Assembly: GCA_002704665.1 (NCBI GenBank)
Contig: PAHB01000018.1
Coordinates: 1 to 10,171, forward strand
Reading direction: 5' to 3'
Source of the DNA: Pseudomonadota bacterium
Lineage (GTDB): Bacteria > Pseudomonadota > Gammaproteobacteria > Burkholderiales > Eutrophovitaceae
Length of the DNA: 10,171 nucleotides
In this document: positions 1 to 6,471 of the stretch, piece after piece
Position numbering within the stretch: the stretch's first letter is position 1
Layout of the letters: every line of letters starts with the position of its first letter
Position numbers and translations under genes: made by a program
The notes under the pieces: model-generated
Databases searched by the model: none
What the model was told of the DNA's origin: nothing
The model's input: the letters and a program-made list of their open reading frames with translations, nothing else

Positions 1-54
1 ATTCTTTTTAAATCGACGATTAAGGCGAGCGCCATTGTTATCAAAGGAAGCTCA

Positions 55-411
55 ATGCGGATGGTAATGGTTATATCGTTTTCACATATTCGCAATTTTT
101 TTCTAGGAGGCATGTTAATTTTTAATCGGTTAGATAGTAAATTAAGTTTTTTTGAACTCCAGCAGCGACATTTTGTCTATTTTCCAATGTTGATTTTAAA
201 TTGTAACGTAATAGACGAATTGATTGTGATGGCTTTATCGGACCAAGTGTCTTTCGAAAGTATCAGGTTCGCTTTTGGTCTATCAGAAAATGAGGTTAAA
301 AAATTGATGAAGCAAAGTCTGAAGCCCAAGACGTACAAAGCGTGGAGACGGCGGGTGGGATCACTATCGAAACAAAGAGGTCAGTATAAGAGCACCAGGC
401 CTCTTCAATAA
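55..411 (+). CDS. DUF2805 / TIGR03643-family small protein of unknown function
   Basis: Residues about 52-103 match the conserved core of this small bacterial family: an acidic hydrophobic helix, then S67-FESIRFAFGLSENEV, then LKPKTYKAWRRRV ending near residue 101. The helix-turn-helix-like pattern and basic tail (RRR, then K and R residues) suggest nucleic-acid binding, but that is inference; no function is established. From memory, members often lie near cryptochrome/photolyase genes, which cannot be tested here. The first 45 residues do not look like the family and may not be translated. ATG 55 has a good ribosome site (AAGGAAG at 44-50). ATG 112 follows AGGAGG by only one base. ATG 187 would give a family-sized 74-residue protein but has no visible ribosome site. 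The frame has no stop back to base 1, so a longer protein is also possible. Confidence 0.7.
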   Translation: MRMVMVISFSHIRNFFLGGMLIFNRLDSKLSFFELQQRHFVYFPMLILNCNVIDELIVMALSDQVSFESIRFAFGLSENEVKKLMKQSLKPKTYKAWRRRVGSLSKQRGQYKSTRPLQ

Positions 412-490
412 GGATTGCTATATTCACCCTCTGAAATTACCACAACCTCGACAACAATCCCTGTGATAGTATTGAATCCGGATGAATCTC

Positions 491-500
491 AGGGAGGTGA
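491..500 (+). promoter_or_regulatory. Extended Shine-Dalgarno site of the GST gene
   Basis: AGGGAGGTGA lies five bases (counted from the GGAGG core) before ATG 503 and is nearly a full complement of the 16S rRNA tail. It fixes the start at 503 rather than the in-frame ATG at 482, which would place this site inside the coding region. Confidence 0.75.
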
Positions 501-502
501 TT

Positions 503-1138
503 ATGGAATTGTTATTAGATCCAATAACGGTAAATAGTCGAAAAGTTTTAGCTGGCTTTAAACTTATCGGAGCCGAATACAATGTAAACAAAGTCGACTA
601 TTTTCAAGGGAAACAAAAGAGTCCAGAATTTGTGGCGGTAAACCCGAATGCAGCATTGCCAGCGCTGAAAGATGGTGATTTTATACTCTGGGAATCGAAT
701 GCGATTCTTCAATATGCCGCAGAGAAAGTTGGAAACGGTGCGGTTTATCCCACCGAAGTTAAAGCGAGGGCAGATGTAAACCGGTGGCTCCTTTGGGAAA
801 GCAGTTCATGGTTCCCTTCTTGCTACAAGTACCTGGTTGAGAATTGCGTAAAACCATTATTGGGTGATCAGACTGATAACAACGTCTTGGAATCTGAAAA
901 CCAGAATTTTAATAAACTTGCTGGAATCCTTGATGACCGACTTTCGGGTAGTAAGTATTTATGCGGGGATGATCCTACCATAGCTGATGTGGTTGTTGCT
1001 GCTCCAATGCACTTGCACTCGTGGGCAAAATTGCCATTGTCTAGTCACAATAATTTGGTCAGATGGATGACCCAAGAAATCGAAACAAAATCTTGGTGGA
1101 CCGCTACTACTGTTTTGGAAGGTTTCCAACTTCCTTAG
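503..1138 (+). CDS. Glutathione S-transferase-like protein
   Basis: This 211-residue protein has the usual two-domain cytosolic GST layout and length. The thioredoxin-like N-terminal domain (about 1-78) carries a candidate catalytic serine in V10-NSRKV, the cis-proline segment A51-LPAL and the glutathione-contacting pair E64-S65. The helical C-terminal domain (about 85-205) has the hydrophobic motif P158-TIADVVVAA, whose Asp162 is the conserved N-capping residue of GSTs. The protein should be cytoplasmic and conjugate glutathione to an electrophile, or catalyse a glutathione-dependent isomerisation or dehalogenation; the substrate is not readable. It is the first gene of a same-strand run with an oxygenase-like protein, an SDR and a thioesterase. 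A stringent-starvation-type or other non-enzymatic GST-fold role is less likely but possible. Confidence 0.88.
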   Translation: MELLLDPITVNSRKVLAGFKLIGAEYNVNKVDYFQGKQKSPEFVAVNPNAALPALKDGDFILWESNAILQYAAEKVGNGAVYPTEVKARADVNRWLLWESSSWFPSCYKYLVENCVKPLLGDQTDNNVLESENQNFNKLAGILDDRLSGSKYLCGDDPTIADVVVAAPMHLHSWAKLPLSSHNNLVRWMTQEIETKSWWTATTVLEGFQLP

Positions 1139-1148
1139 TTCGTCTAAA

Positions 1149-1176
1149 CTGAAACATATTTTTTAATAATGATAAT
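1149..1176 (+). promoter_or_regulatory. Candidate sigma-70 promoter before the CmcJ-like gene
   Basis: CTGAAA (1149-1154, 4 of 6 consensus matches) and GATAAT (1171-1176, 5 of 6) are 16 bases apart in the 77-base gap after the GST gene. Transcription would begin near 1183 and leave a leader of about 33 bases. The gap is AT-rich, so chance matches are likely; the gene may instead be read from upstream. Confidence 0.3.
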
Positions 1177-1215
1177 CTCGTTTTTTAAATTAAAGAGGGT
1201 TGACCAACTGCCACA

Positions 1216-2169
1216 ATGAACAGCGAAGGTATCTTTAATTATATGTCATCGGAATCGAGGAGTTCGCTCTATCGTAATGGCAGAGTCTACACTCGTCGTG
1301 ATTTGGAAGGCAGTGATTCTAATTGGGTAGGCGTGAATTTTCAGGAGTACGAGGTTCGGGTCGAGGATGGACGATCTAACCATATGGCCACTCTAGAAAA
1401 ACATGGATTTGAGTTGATTGCTAATGACATAGAGAAGTTGGAAATTGACTTTTTTAATAATGATACTGTCGTCGGAAAATATTATCCTCTTTGCGAGGAG
1501 ACGGTTAAAGATGCAACTGGGGCGCAAGTTGTTTATGCCTTTGACCATAATATTCGCTCCGCAGTCGGAAAAAAAACAAAAAAAATGATTACTGGTGGAC
1601 AGCAGGTTCAAGGTCCAGCACACGCTGTTCATGGGGATTATACCCTTACAAGTGCACCTGCAAGAATCAATCAGTTATCAAAACCTCCTAGTAAGAATGA
1701 CACCGTTAGCGAGATAATCAAGCAACGAGGTAGTCTGCTTCTCCCGGAGGACGCTGAAAAAGTTAAGCGAGGAGGCAGATTTTCAATCATTAATCTTTGG
1801 AGAAGTATTGTTCCAGAGCCCGTCGAGCTTAATCCCCTGGCTCTTTGCGATGCCTCTACGGTGAAACCGGAAGATCTAGTAGTGTTTGAAATTCATTATT
1901 CAGACCGGGTAGGAGAGAATTATTTTGCGAAATATAACCCTGATCATCGTTGGTGGTTTTATCCAAAAATGAAACGGACAGAGGCCCTTTTAATCAAGCA
2001 ATGGGATAGTGAAGGAGGGTTGGCGAAATCTAAGGGTCAGAGGGCTGACTCAGATTTCCCTGAATTGCCTTGCAGTTTTAGCTTTCATAGCGCTTTTGCC
2101 GATCCGTCTACCCGAGACGGTGCCCCAGATAGATGGAGTATGGAAGTTAGATGCGTAGTTTTGTTTTAA
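1216..2169 (+). CDS. CmcJ/NvfI-family oxygenase-like protein
   Basis: The 317-residue protein has the family's characteristic C-terminal half: H139-x-D141 (in AVHGDYT), N240-PDHRWWFYPKMKRTEALLIK with a following WDS, then F290-HSAFADP and D305-RWSMEVR. In related non-haem iron enzymes the HxD pair and a distal His (here probably His291) bind Fe(II), and a downstream Arg (Arg306 or Arg312) binds 2-oxoglutarate; assigning these residues here is inference. Named relatives are CmcJ (part of cephamycin 7-methoxylation), fungal NvfI (an Fe/2-oxoglutarate endoperoxygenase) and AsaB. The reaction here is unknown; hydroxylation or desaturation of a small molecule is the best guess. An in-frame stop at 1201-1203 limits the start; ATG 1216 has only a distant GAGGG site, so ATG 1243 is an alternative. 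Two A8 tracts at 1569-1585 encode GKKTKKM. Confidence 0.82.
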   Translation: MNSEGIFNYMSSESRSSLYRNGRVYTRRDLEGSDSNWVGVNFQEYEVRVEDGRSNHMATLEKHGFELIANDIEKLEIDFFNNDTVVGKYYPLCEETVKDATGAQVVYAFDHNIRSAVGKKTKKMITGGQQVQGPAHAVHGDYTLTSAPARINQLSKPPSKNDTVSEIIKQRGSLLLPEDAEKVKRGGRFSIINLWRSIVPEPVELNPLALCDASTVKPEDLVVFEIHYSDRVGENYFAKYNPDHRWWFYPKMKRTEALLIKQWDSEGGLAKSKGQRADSDFPELPCSFSFHSAFADPSTRDGAPDRWSMEVRCVVLF

Positions 2170-2210
2170 GTGTGAATTATAAAAAATTAAAAACAATAAA
2201 GAGGTAAATT

Positions 2211-2930
2211 ATGTTATCAGCGTTGGGGCGAGTAATTATGATTTCAGGAGCTAACCGAGGTATAGGGCTCGCTATCGCTAAGAATCTTTACCAAGCCGGA
2301 TTTTCGTTGAGTTTAGGTGCTCGAGAGCCTGATTCATTAAACAATTTAGTTAATAATTGGGATGCCAAACGGTTTTCGGTTGCGAGGTATGATGCGTTGA
2401 TAAAGGATACTCACGTCGAATGGGTTAAATCAACTCTCGAACATTTTGGGCGGTTAGATGGTTTAGTCAACAACGCAGGAATTTATCAACCTCTCTCTGT
2501 GATGGATGACGACCACGGTGATGAAATTCTCGACTCAATGTGGTCGGTGAACGTTAAAGCTCCTCTTTCTCTAACGAGACTGGCACTTCCACATTTAAAA
2601 AAATCTGGAGTCGGGCGTATTATCAATGTTGCCTCCTTAGCTGGAAAAGTAGTATTTGGCAGTGGGGTGGGATACTCAATGACCAAATTTGCTTTGGTAG
2701 CGTTATCCCAAGCAACGCGGCAAGGAGGCTGGGAGCATGGAGTCCGATGTACCGCTTTATGTCCGGGGTATGTGGCGACGGATTTAACGCGTGGAATAGA
2801 GAGTGTGCCATTCGAAGAAATGACTGCACCGGAAGATCTTGCGTCTATTGTAAGAACAGTTCTTTCGTTGTCCAATTCAGCGTCTATTGCTGAGTTAGTT
2901 GTAAACTGTCGGCCGGATATTATTGCCTAA
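2211..2930 (+). CDS. Short-chain dehydrogenase/reductase (SDR)
   Basis: This classical 239-residue SDR has every expected landmark: the dinucleotide motif G13-ANRGIG19, N87-NAG, the structural Asn114, catalytic Ser142, Y155-SMTK159 and the P185-G186 turn followed by T190. Arg38 at the end of the second strand (GAR) hints at NADP(H) over NAD(H). It should oxidise an alcohol or reduce a ketone in the cytoplasm; the substrate cannot be inferred. GAGG at 2201-2204 is six bases before ATG 2211, a good ribosome site. The gene starts 41 bases after the CmcJ-like gene and ends 46 bases before the thioesterase gene, consistent with co-transcription. The short C-terminus (ending about 50 residues after the PG turn) suits a classical SDR without extra domains. 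Confidence 0.92.
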   Translation: MLSALGRVIMISGANRGIGLAIAKNLYQAGFSLSLGAREPDSLNNLVNNWDAKRFSVARYDALIKDTHVEWVKSTLEHFGRLDGLVNNAGIYQPLSVMDDDHGDEILDSMWSVNVKAPLSLTRLALPHLKKSGVGRIINVASLAGKVVFGSGVGYSMTKFALVALSQATRQGGWEHGVRCTALCPGYVATDLTRGIESVPFEEMTAPEDLASIVRTVLSLSNSASIAELVVNCRPDIIA

Positions 2931-2976
2931 ATTTTCGTTTTGTTGCGGTATGGAGCTAAAAAATGATTGAGTTGAT

Positions 2977-3444
2977 ATGTTAGACAAATTTCCATCTAAG
3001 GGTGAACAAGTGATCGTCACCAAAAACATGTGTGATTTCAATAAACATATGAATGTTGTTTATTACCAACATATTTTTGAGAGTGGGTGTGTTGATTTTT
3101 ACCAATCCATGGGTTTTACAAAAGAGTATTTCAAACAAGGGTACTCGTCTTTCACGTTAGAGGCCAATATCAGGTATCTAAAAGAAGTGCGGGAAGGTGA
3201 CCGCGCGACTCCGCACTTCAGGCTTATAAAAATTAGCGAAAAATTAGTTCATTACGCCGGCATAATCGTGGATCATTTGGGAAATATCTCCTCTTTTAGC
3301 GAGCACATATTGGCTCATGTGGATATGGGCCTTCGCAAAACATCTCCGATGCCAAGGTATTTCCTTGATAACTTGGACAAGATGTTACAAGAACACCGCG
3401 TGACGGGTGATATCGCTTTCGAGTTGAGGTTGGGTATTAAATAA
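2977..3444 (+). CDS. Hotdog-fold acyl-CoA thioesterase-like protein
   Basis: This 155-residue single-hotdog protein carries the signature C19-DFNKHMNVVYY (Asp20, Asn22, His24, Asn26), then F59-TLEANIRYLKEVREGD with Glu62, and E109-HILAHVDM (His114, Asp116). This is the 4-hydroxybenzoyl-CoA thioesterase-like pattern, closest in my recollection to thioesterases linked to carnitine and betainyl-CoA metabolism (CdhB type). The wider family hydrolyses acyl-CoA thioesters as oligomers in the cytoplasm; Asp20 is the expected catalytic acid. The substrate is unknown. Its place after the GST, CmcJ-like and SDR genes suggests that the pathway passes through a CoA thioester. The ribosome site before ATG 2977 is weak (TTGAG about five bases upstream), so translation may depend on coupling or context. 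Confidence 0.82.
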   Translation: MLDKFPSKGEQVIVTKNMCDFNKHMNVVYYQHIFESGCVDFYQSMGFTKEYFKQGYSSFTLEANIRYLKEVREGDRATPHFRLIKISEKLVHYAGIIVDHLGNISSFSEHILAHVDMGLRKTSPMPRYFLDNLDKMLQEHRVTGDIAFELRLGIK

Positions 3445-3474
3445 ACTAACTCTATGTTTTTATGAAGAAAGAAC

Positions 3475-3496
3475 CTTCTAAAGTTAATTTTAGAAG
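3475..3496 (+). repeat. Perfect 8-bp inverted repeat after the thioesterase gene
   Basis: CTTCTAAA and TTTAGAAG flank the six-base spacer GTTAAT. The arms pair perfectly but are AT-rich, and no T-tract follows, so it does not read as an intrinsic terminator. It could be a weak RNA hairpin that protects a 3' end or an operator-like site. Confidence 0.4.
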
Positions 3497-3567
3497 CTCG
3501 CGTTGTTCGTGTTAAACAAGGTATAGGCATTTGATGGCCATGTAATAGTTGTAGAGGATTGACATGT

Positions 3568-3607
3568 ACGAGCCGTCATGTATCTTTACGGTTCGTGATT
3601 TTTTTTT
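3568..3607 (+). terminator. Probable rho-independent terminator or attenuator before the cytochrome gene
   Basis: ACGAGCCGT (3568-3576) pairs with ACGGTTCGT (3588-3596) over nine base pairs with one G-U pair. The loop is 11 bases, and the stem is followed two bases later by nine T residues (3599-3607). It would end transcripts from the GST-to-thioesterase run. Because it lies only 27 bases before ATG 3635, and a TTGACA element at 3559-3564 lies just before it, it might instead act within the cytochrome gene's own leader. Confidence 0.6.
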
Positions 3608-3634
3608 AGTAGGGGGGGAAATGGGAACACTATC

Positions 3635-3964
3635 ATGAAACGTTTCGCGTCTGCTCTAGCATTTTTTTTCTTTTGCCTTACTTTTTCGGGTTATTCCTTC
3701 GCTGGGGACAAAGTCGCAGGAGAAGCAAGATATAAAAAGTCTTGCATCGCCTGCCATGGACCGGCTGGGAAGGGTGCGGCAAGCTACCCTAAAATATCTG
3801 GGAGAGAGGTTTCCTACGTTAAGTCAAAGTTAGAAACGTACAGGAAAGGAATCAAAGTTGGGCCAAATTCGAGTCTAATGATCATGATGGCAAAACCTTT
3901 AACTGATGAAGAAATTGCAAATTTAGCCGCGTATTTAAAAGATGCGCGATATGTTAACAACTAG
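3635..3964 (+). CDS. Exported class I cytochrome c (c553-like)
   Basis: The 109-residue precursor has a Sec signal peptide (MKRF, then a Phe-rich hydrophobic stretch to about residue 20) with likely cleavage after Ala23 (SFA/GD). The mature domain has one haem site, C37-IACH41, the usual GPAGKGA loop after it, and M82-IMMAKPLTDEEIANLAAYL near the C-terminus. One of Met82, Met84 or Met85 is the expected sixth iron ligand. This is a small periplasmic electron carrier. It lies 12 bases upstream of an exported PQQ-type dehydrogenase, so it probably takes electrons from that enzyme to a terminal oxidase. ATG 3635 overlaps the TGA of a possible five-codon leader (ATG 3621); that leader sits just after a G7 tract. 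The gene's own ribosome site is weak (GGGA at 3623-3626). Confidence 0.9.
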   Translation: MKRFASALAFFFFCLTFSGYSFAGDKVAGEARYKKSCIACHGPAGKGAASYPKISGREVSYVKSKLETYRKGIKVGPNSSLMIMMAKPLTDEEIANLAAYLKDARYVNN

Positions 3965-3976
3965 GGAGAGTAGGTT

Positions 3977-5281
3977 ATGAAGATTAAGTTTATCTCTGCA
4001 ATCATCGCTTTCGGGATGATGTTTGGATTTGCTTTTAACGCCCAAGCCGACGGTCATCAAGGAATGAATGTCCCATCGATCAGCGCATCGATGGTTATGT
4101 CAGGTCTTGAGAATCCATGGGATATGGCTTTTTTAGCTGATGGCACAATGTTTTACACTGAAAAGTGTAAGGGCCTTTCAGTTAGAACAAAAGGTGGAAA
4201 AACACATGCATTGTATGGAATGAAGGGTTCGAAAGGTTATGCTGCTGCAGGTAAAGACCTTTTCTGTGACGGGCAAGCCGGAATGTTAGGCGTTGTACCC
4301 GATAGAAATTTTGATTCGAATCGCACTTTGTATGTTTACTCAACATCGACTAAGTATCATGGTTCTGGGTGCAAAACCAATTTTGAGAAGTGTGACGGAA
4401 ATATAGTCATGAAATTCAAAGTTGCCAAAAATCTAAAAAGTGTATCTGGTAGAACTGATATCGTTAAAGATATTCAGTACAAGCCATTTGAGTCCGATCA
4501 GCCTTTTGGTGGCCCAGGGGCTCATAATGGGGGTCGAATCCGTATTGGACCAGGGGGTTACCTTTGGGTAGGAACCGGTGATCGACATCGTGGAATATGC
4601 CCTCAGGATAACTCGTTATTGTGCGGGGTAGTTCTCAGAATTGATGGCGACGGAAATGCACATCCAGAAAATAATCCTCCGGCAGGTGGTGACAAGCGTA
4701 TATACACTTATGGTCATAGAAATGTTCAAGGTATAGATTTCCGTCCGATGGATGGTAGAGCATTTACCGCGGAGCATGGACCTTGGCATAACGATGAAAT
4801 CACAGCTCTAGTAAATGGTGGCAACGGTGGTTGGGACCCAGCAGAGAAAAGAGCTGGCAGAGCCGCGTGTCCAGATATGTACTGTGGTTATGAGCCAAAC
4901 CAAAAAGAAGGTATGGACCCTGCAGTGCGTGCCGCTTATACGCCTATGAGTGATACTCGTTTTGGTGACCTTATGCCCCCTGCTTGGAATAACAATGGCT
5001 TCTCGCAAGGAACGGGATCTGCCGCATTCTTAAAAGGAAGTAACTGGGGTGTTTATGAGGGACGTCTAGCTGCTGGTATCATGGGAATTGGGTTCGGTGA
5101 TACACCTACCGGACTCCGTATTGACATGTACGATATTGCTGCTGATGGACTGTCAATTAAAACCGTTGTGCGCATGCCACTAGGAATGTCGAAGAGGTTT
5201 CGTGGCTTAGTAATGGGACCTGATAATGCTCTTTACGCTGCAACTGACGAAGGTGAAATATATAAAATATCAGCTCAGTAA
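3977..5281 (+). CDS. Exported PQQ-dependent sugar/sorbosone dehydrogenase-like protein
   Basis: The 434-residue precursor has a signal peptide with an AQA site, cleaving after Ala24. The rest is a six-bladed beta-propeller of the soluble glucose/aldose dehydrogenase family. Visible motifs are G43-LENPWDMAFLADG, G99-QAGMLG, A182-HNGGRIRI with the candidate catalytic His183, Y245-GHRNVQG (Arg248 and Asn249, matching PQQ-contacting residues of soluble glucose dehydrogenase), A265-EHGPWHNDE and R407-FRGLVMGPDNALY. It should oxidise a sugar or other alcohol/aldehyde in the periplasm using PQQ and Ca2+, passing electrons to the adjacent cytochrome c. Substrate and PQQ use are inferred from family; no PQQ synthesis genes are visible. 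Eight cysteines in the mature chain suggest disulfides. GGGAGAG at 3964-3970 gives a strong start. The strong terminator at 5296 ends the unit. Confidence 0.87.
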   Translation: MKIKFISAIIAFGMMFGFAFNAQADGHQGMNVPSISASMVMSGLENPWDMAFLADGTMFYTEKCKGLSVRTKGGKTHALYGMKGSKGYAAAGKDLFCDGQAGMLGVVPDRNFDSNRTLYVYSTSTKYHGSGCKTNFEKCDGNIVMKFKVAKNLKSVSGRTDIVKDIQYKPFESDQPFGGPGAHNGGRIRIGPGGYLWVGTGDRHRGICPQDNSLLCGVVLRIDGDGNAHPENNPPAGGDKRIYTYGHRNVQGIDFRPMDGRAFTAEHGPWHNDEITALVNGGNGGWDPAEKRAGRAACPDMYCGYEPNQKEGMDPAVRAAYTPMSDTRFGDLMPPAWNNNGFSQGTGSAAFLKGSNWGVYEGRLAAGIMGIGFGDTPTGLRIDMYDIAADGLSIKTVVRMPLGMSKRFRGLVMGPDNALYAATDEGEIYKISAQ

Positions 5282-5295
5282 TATCTTAGCTTTAC

Positions 5296-5333
5296 AAATA
5301 CTCGCGCTATGAAAATAGTGCGAGTATTTTTTT
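5296..5333 (+). terminator. Strong rho-independent terminator
   Basis: AAATACTCGCGCTAT (5296-5310) pairs with ATAGTGCGAGTATTT (5315-5329) around a GAAA tetraloop: 15 base pairs with one G-U. The T-tract runs 5327-5333. The start of the left arm is A-rich, so the hairpin may also work weakly on the minus strand. It ends the cytochrome-dehydrogenase transcript 14 bases after its stop codon. Confidence 0.93.
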
Positions 5334-5517
5334 GATTTTTCGACGCAATTCAAACCAGGGTAGCTGTTAGAGGCATCGAAACTTAAGAGGTGTTGTTACT
5401 TTGTTTCCCCAGTGATAAATTTTTCTTTTTTCATTTAATTCCATTAAATAGCGTGGTAAATTAATCTTAATTTTCATGTAAATCGTAGGATTAAAACTAG
5501 CTAGAATGGAAAACTAA
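5334..5517 (+). promoter_or_regulatory. Intergenic region presumed to hold the PhyH promoter
   Basis: This 184-base AT-rich gap follows a strong terminator, so the PhyH gene needs its own promoter here. I see no convincing -35/-10 pair. A perfect inverted repeat, ATTTAAT (5433-5439) and ATTAAAT (5443-5449) around TCC, lies about 70 bases before ATG 5518 and could be an operator, but such AT-only palindromes arise easily by chance. No credible small gene is present. Confidence 0.35.
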
Positions 5518-6432
5518 ATGAGAGTTCTTCAAACCTTTGAACCAGATGTTTCTTCGGTGAAACTGCATGAAGCCATTACAGAACAGGGCTATGCAGTAGT
5601 TAAAAACCTACTACCAAAAGCGGAATTAACCGAGTTATCGGAGCAGTTGAATCCGCATCTTGATTTGGTAGAGCTTGGAGACCCCGATCCGTTTTTTGGG
5701 CATAGGACGAAGCGGTTTGGCGCTTTATTGAGTCGTTGTCCAATTACCCGCAGAATGTTAACTAATCAGCTTATATTGGACACTGCAGATTTAGTTCTCG
5801 GTCCCTATTGCGTACGATACCAAGTAAATTACACAGGGGTTATGCACCTCGCGCCTGGTGAGACAGCTCAAACCATGCATAGAGATACAGGGTTCTACCC
5901 TATTCAAAATCCTTCGCCCCCCTTAACTTTAGCAACAATGTGGGCTGTTACTGATTTCACTGAGGAAAATGGTGCAACAAGAATAGTACCCGGTAGCCAT
6001 CGATGGACTGATGATCGTACGCCTAAGGTCGCAGAGATAGTTCAGGCTGATATGCCAGCAGGCTCGGTATTGATATATAACGGGAGTTTGTTGCATGGCG
6101 GGGGGGCAAATGAATCGGATCGGGATAGGTGTGGTGTGGCACTTCATTATTCGTTAGGGTGGCTTCGGCAAGAAGAAAATCAATATTTGGCAATCTCAAT
6201 GGAGGAAGCCCGTGCTTTTCCGGAGAAAGTACAACGTCTGATGGGGTATGACTTGGCTACTGTTAACTTGGGTTTTGCTGATCACAAACATCCGAATGAT
6301 ATACTGAATGGGAATGCTGGTAATCAGGTAGGAACTCTTGGAAATAAAAAAATGATGGAGGCTGATAATGCGGTGCGGCGATTTAGAGTAATCGGCACGG
6401 ATAGCGTTGGTCGCGCCCGTATCGACATTTGA
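5518..6432 (+). CDS. Phytanoyl-CoA dioxygenase (PhyH) family protein
   Basis: The 304-residue protein has the PhyH-type double-stranded beta-helix. The iron triad is clear: T119-MHRDTGFYP (His121 and Asp123) and S190-LLHGGGANES (His193). N151-GATRIVPGSH is the usual family motif between them, and Arg204 (after the distal His, in DRDRCGVALHYS) is the likely 2-oxoglutarate-binding residue. It should therefore be an active Fe(II)/2-oxoglutarate hydroxylase of a small molecule in the cytoplasm. The family covers fatty acyl-CoA, ectoine and many natural-product substrates, so the substrate is open. It appears to be transcribed alone, with a strong terminator upstream and a convergent gene 39 bases downstream. 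The ribosome site is poor (GGAAA at 5508-5512), which suggests modest expression. Confidence 0.9.
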   Translation: MRVLQTFEPDVSSVKLHEAITEQGYAVVKNLLPKAELTELSEQLNPHLDLVELGDPDPFFGHRTKRFGALLSRCPITRRMLTNQLILDTADLVLGPYCVRYQVNYTGVMHLAPGETAQTMHRDTGFYPIQNPSPPLTLATMWAVTDFTEENGATRIVPGSHRWTDDRTPKVAEIVQADMPAGSVLIYNGSLLHGGGANESDRDRCGVALHYSLGWLRQEENQYLAISMEEARAFPEKVQRLMGYDLATVNLGFADHKHPNDILNGNAGNQVGTLGNKKMMEADNAVRRFRVIGTDSVGRARIDI

Positions 6433-6471
6433 TGTGGGCCAGCTAAATGGTTCGTCTGCTTGAAATTGATC

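Noticed and set aside
2..67. Possible end of an upstream gene in another plus-strand frame, or the start of a minus-strand gene near 33-35
   Set aside because: Each stretch is about 20 codons or fewer with no recognisable motif or ribosome site; the window edge prevents a decision.
375..405. Hairpin at the end of the DUF2805 gene (AAGAGGTC pairing with GGCCTCTT)
   Set aside because: The loop is 15 bases, the hairpin lies inside the coding region and no T-tract follows, so it is not a credible terminator.
411..470. GGATTG and CAATCC inverted pair in the gap before the GST gene
   Set aside because: Six-base arms separated by more than 40 bases are expected by chance and form no plausible terminator or riboswitch.
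482..502. Alternative GST start at ATG 482
   Set aside because: The extended ribosome site at 491-500 would fall inside the coding region, and the GST fold begins naturally at Met 503.
1393..1632. Minus-strand open frame of 79 codons inside the CmcJ-like gene
   Set aside because: It is antisense to a gene with clear family motifs, has low-complexity composition and no ribosome site.
2486..2875. Minus-strand open frame of 129 codons inside the SDR gene
   Set aside because: The plus strand encodes a complete classical SDR here; the antisense frame matches nothing I recognise.
3559..3586. Promoter TTGACA (3559-3564) with TATCTT (3581-3586) before the cytochrome gene
   Set aside because: The -35 is perfect, but the -10 matches only 4 of 6 and lies within the terminator-like hairpin; not strong enough to list as a feature.
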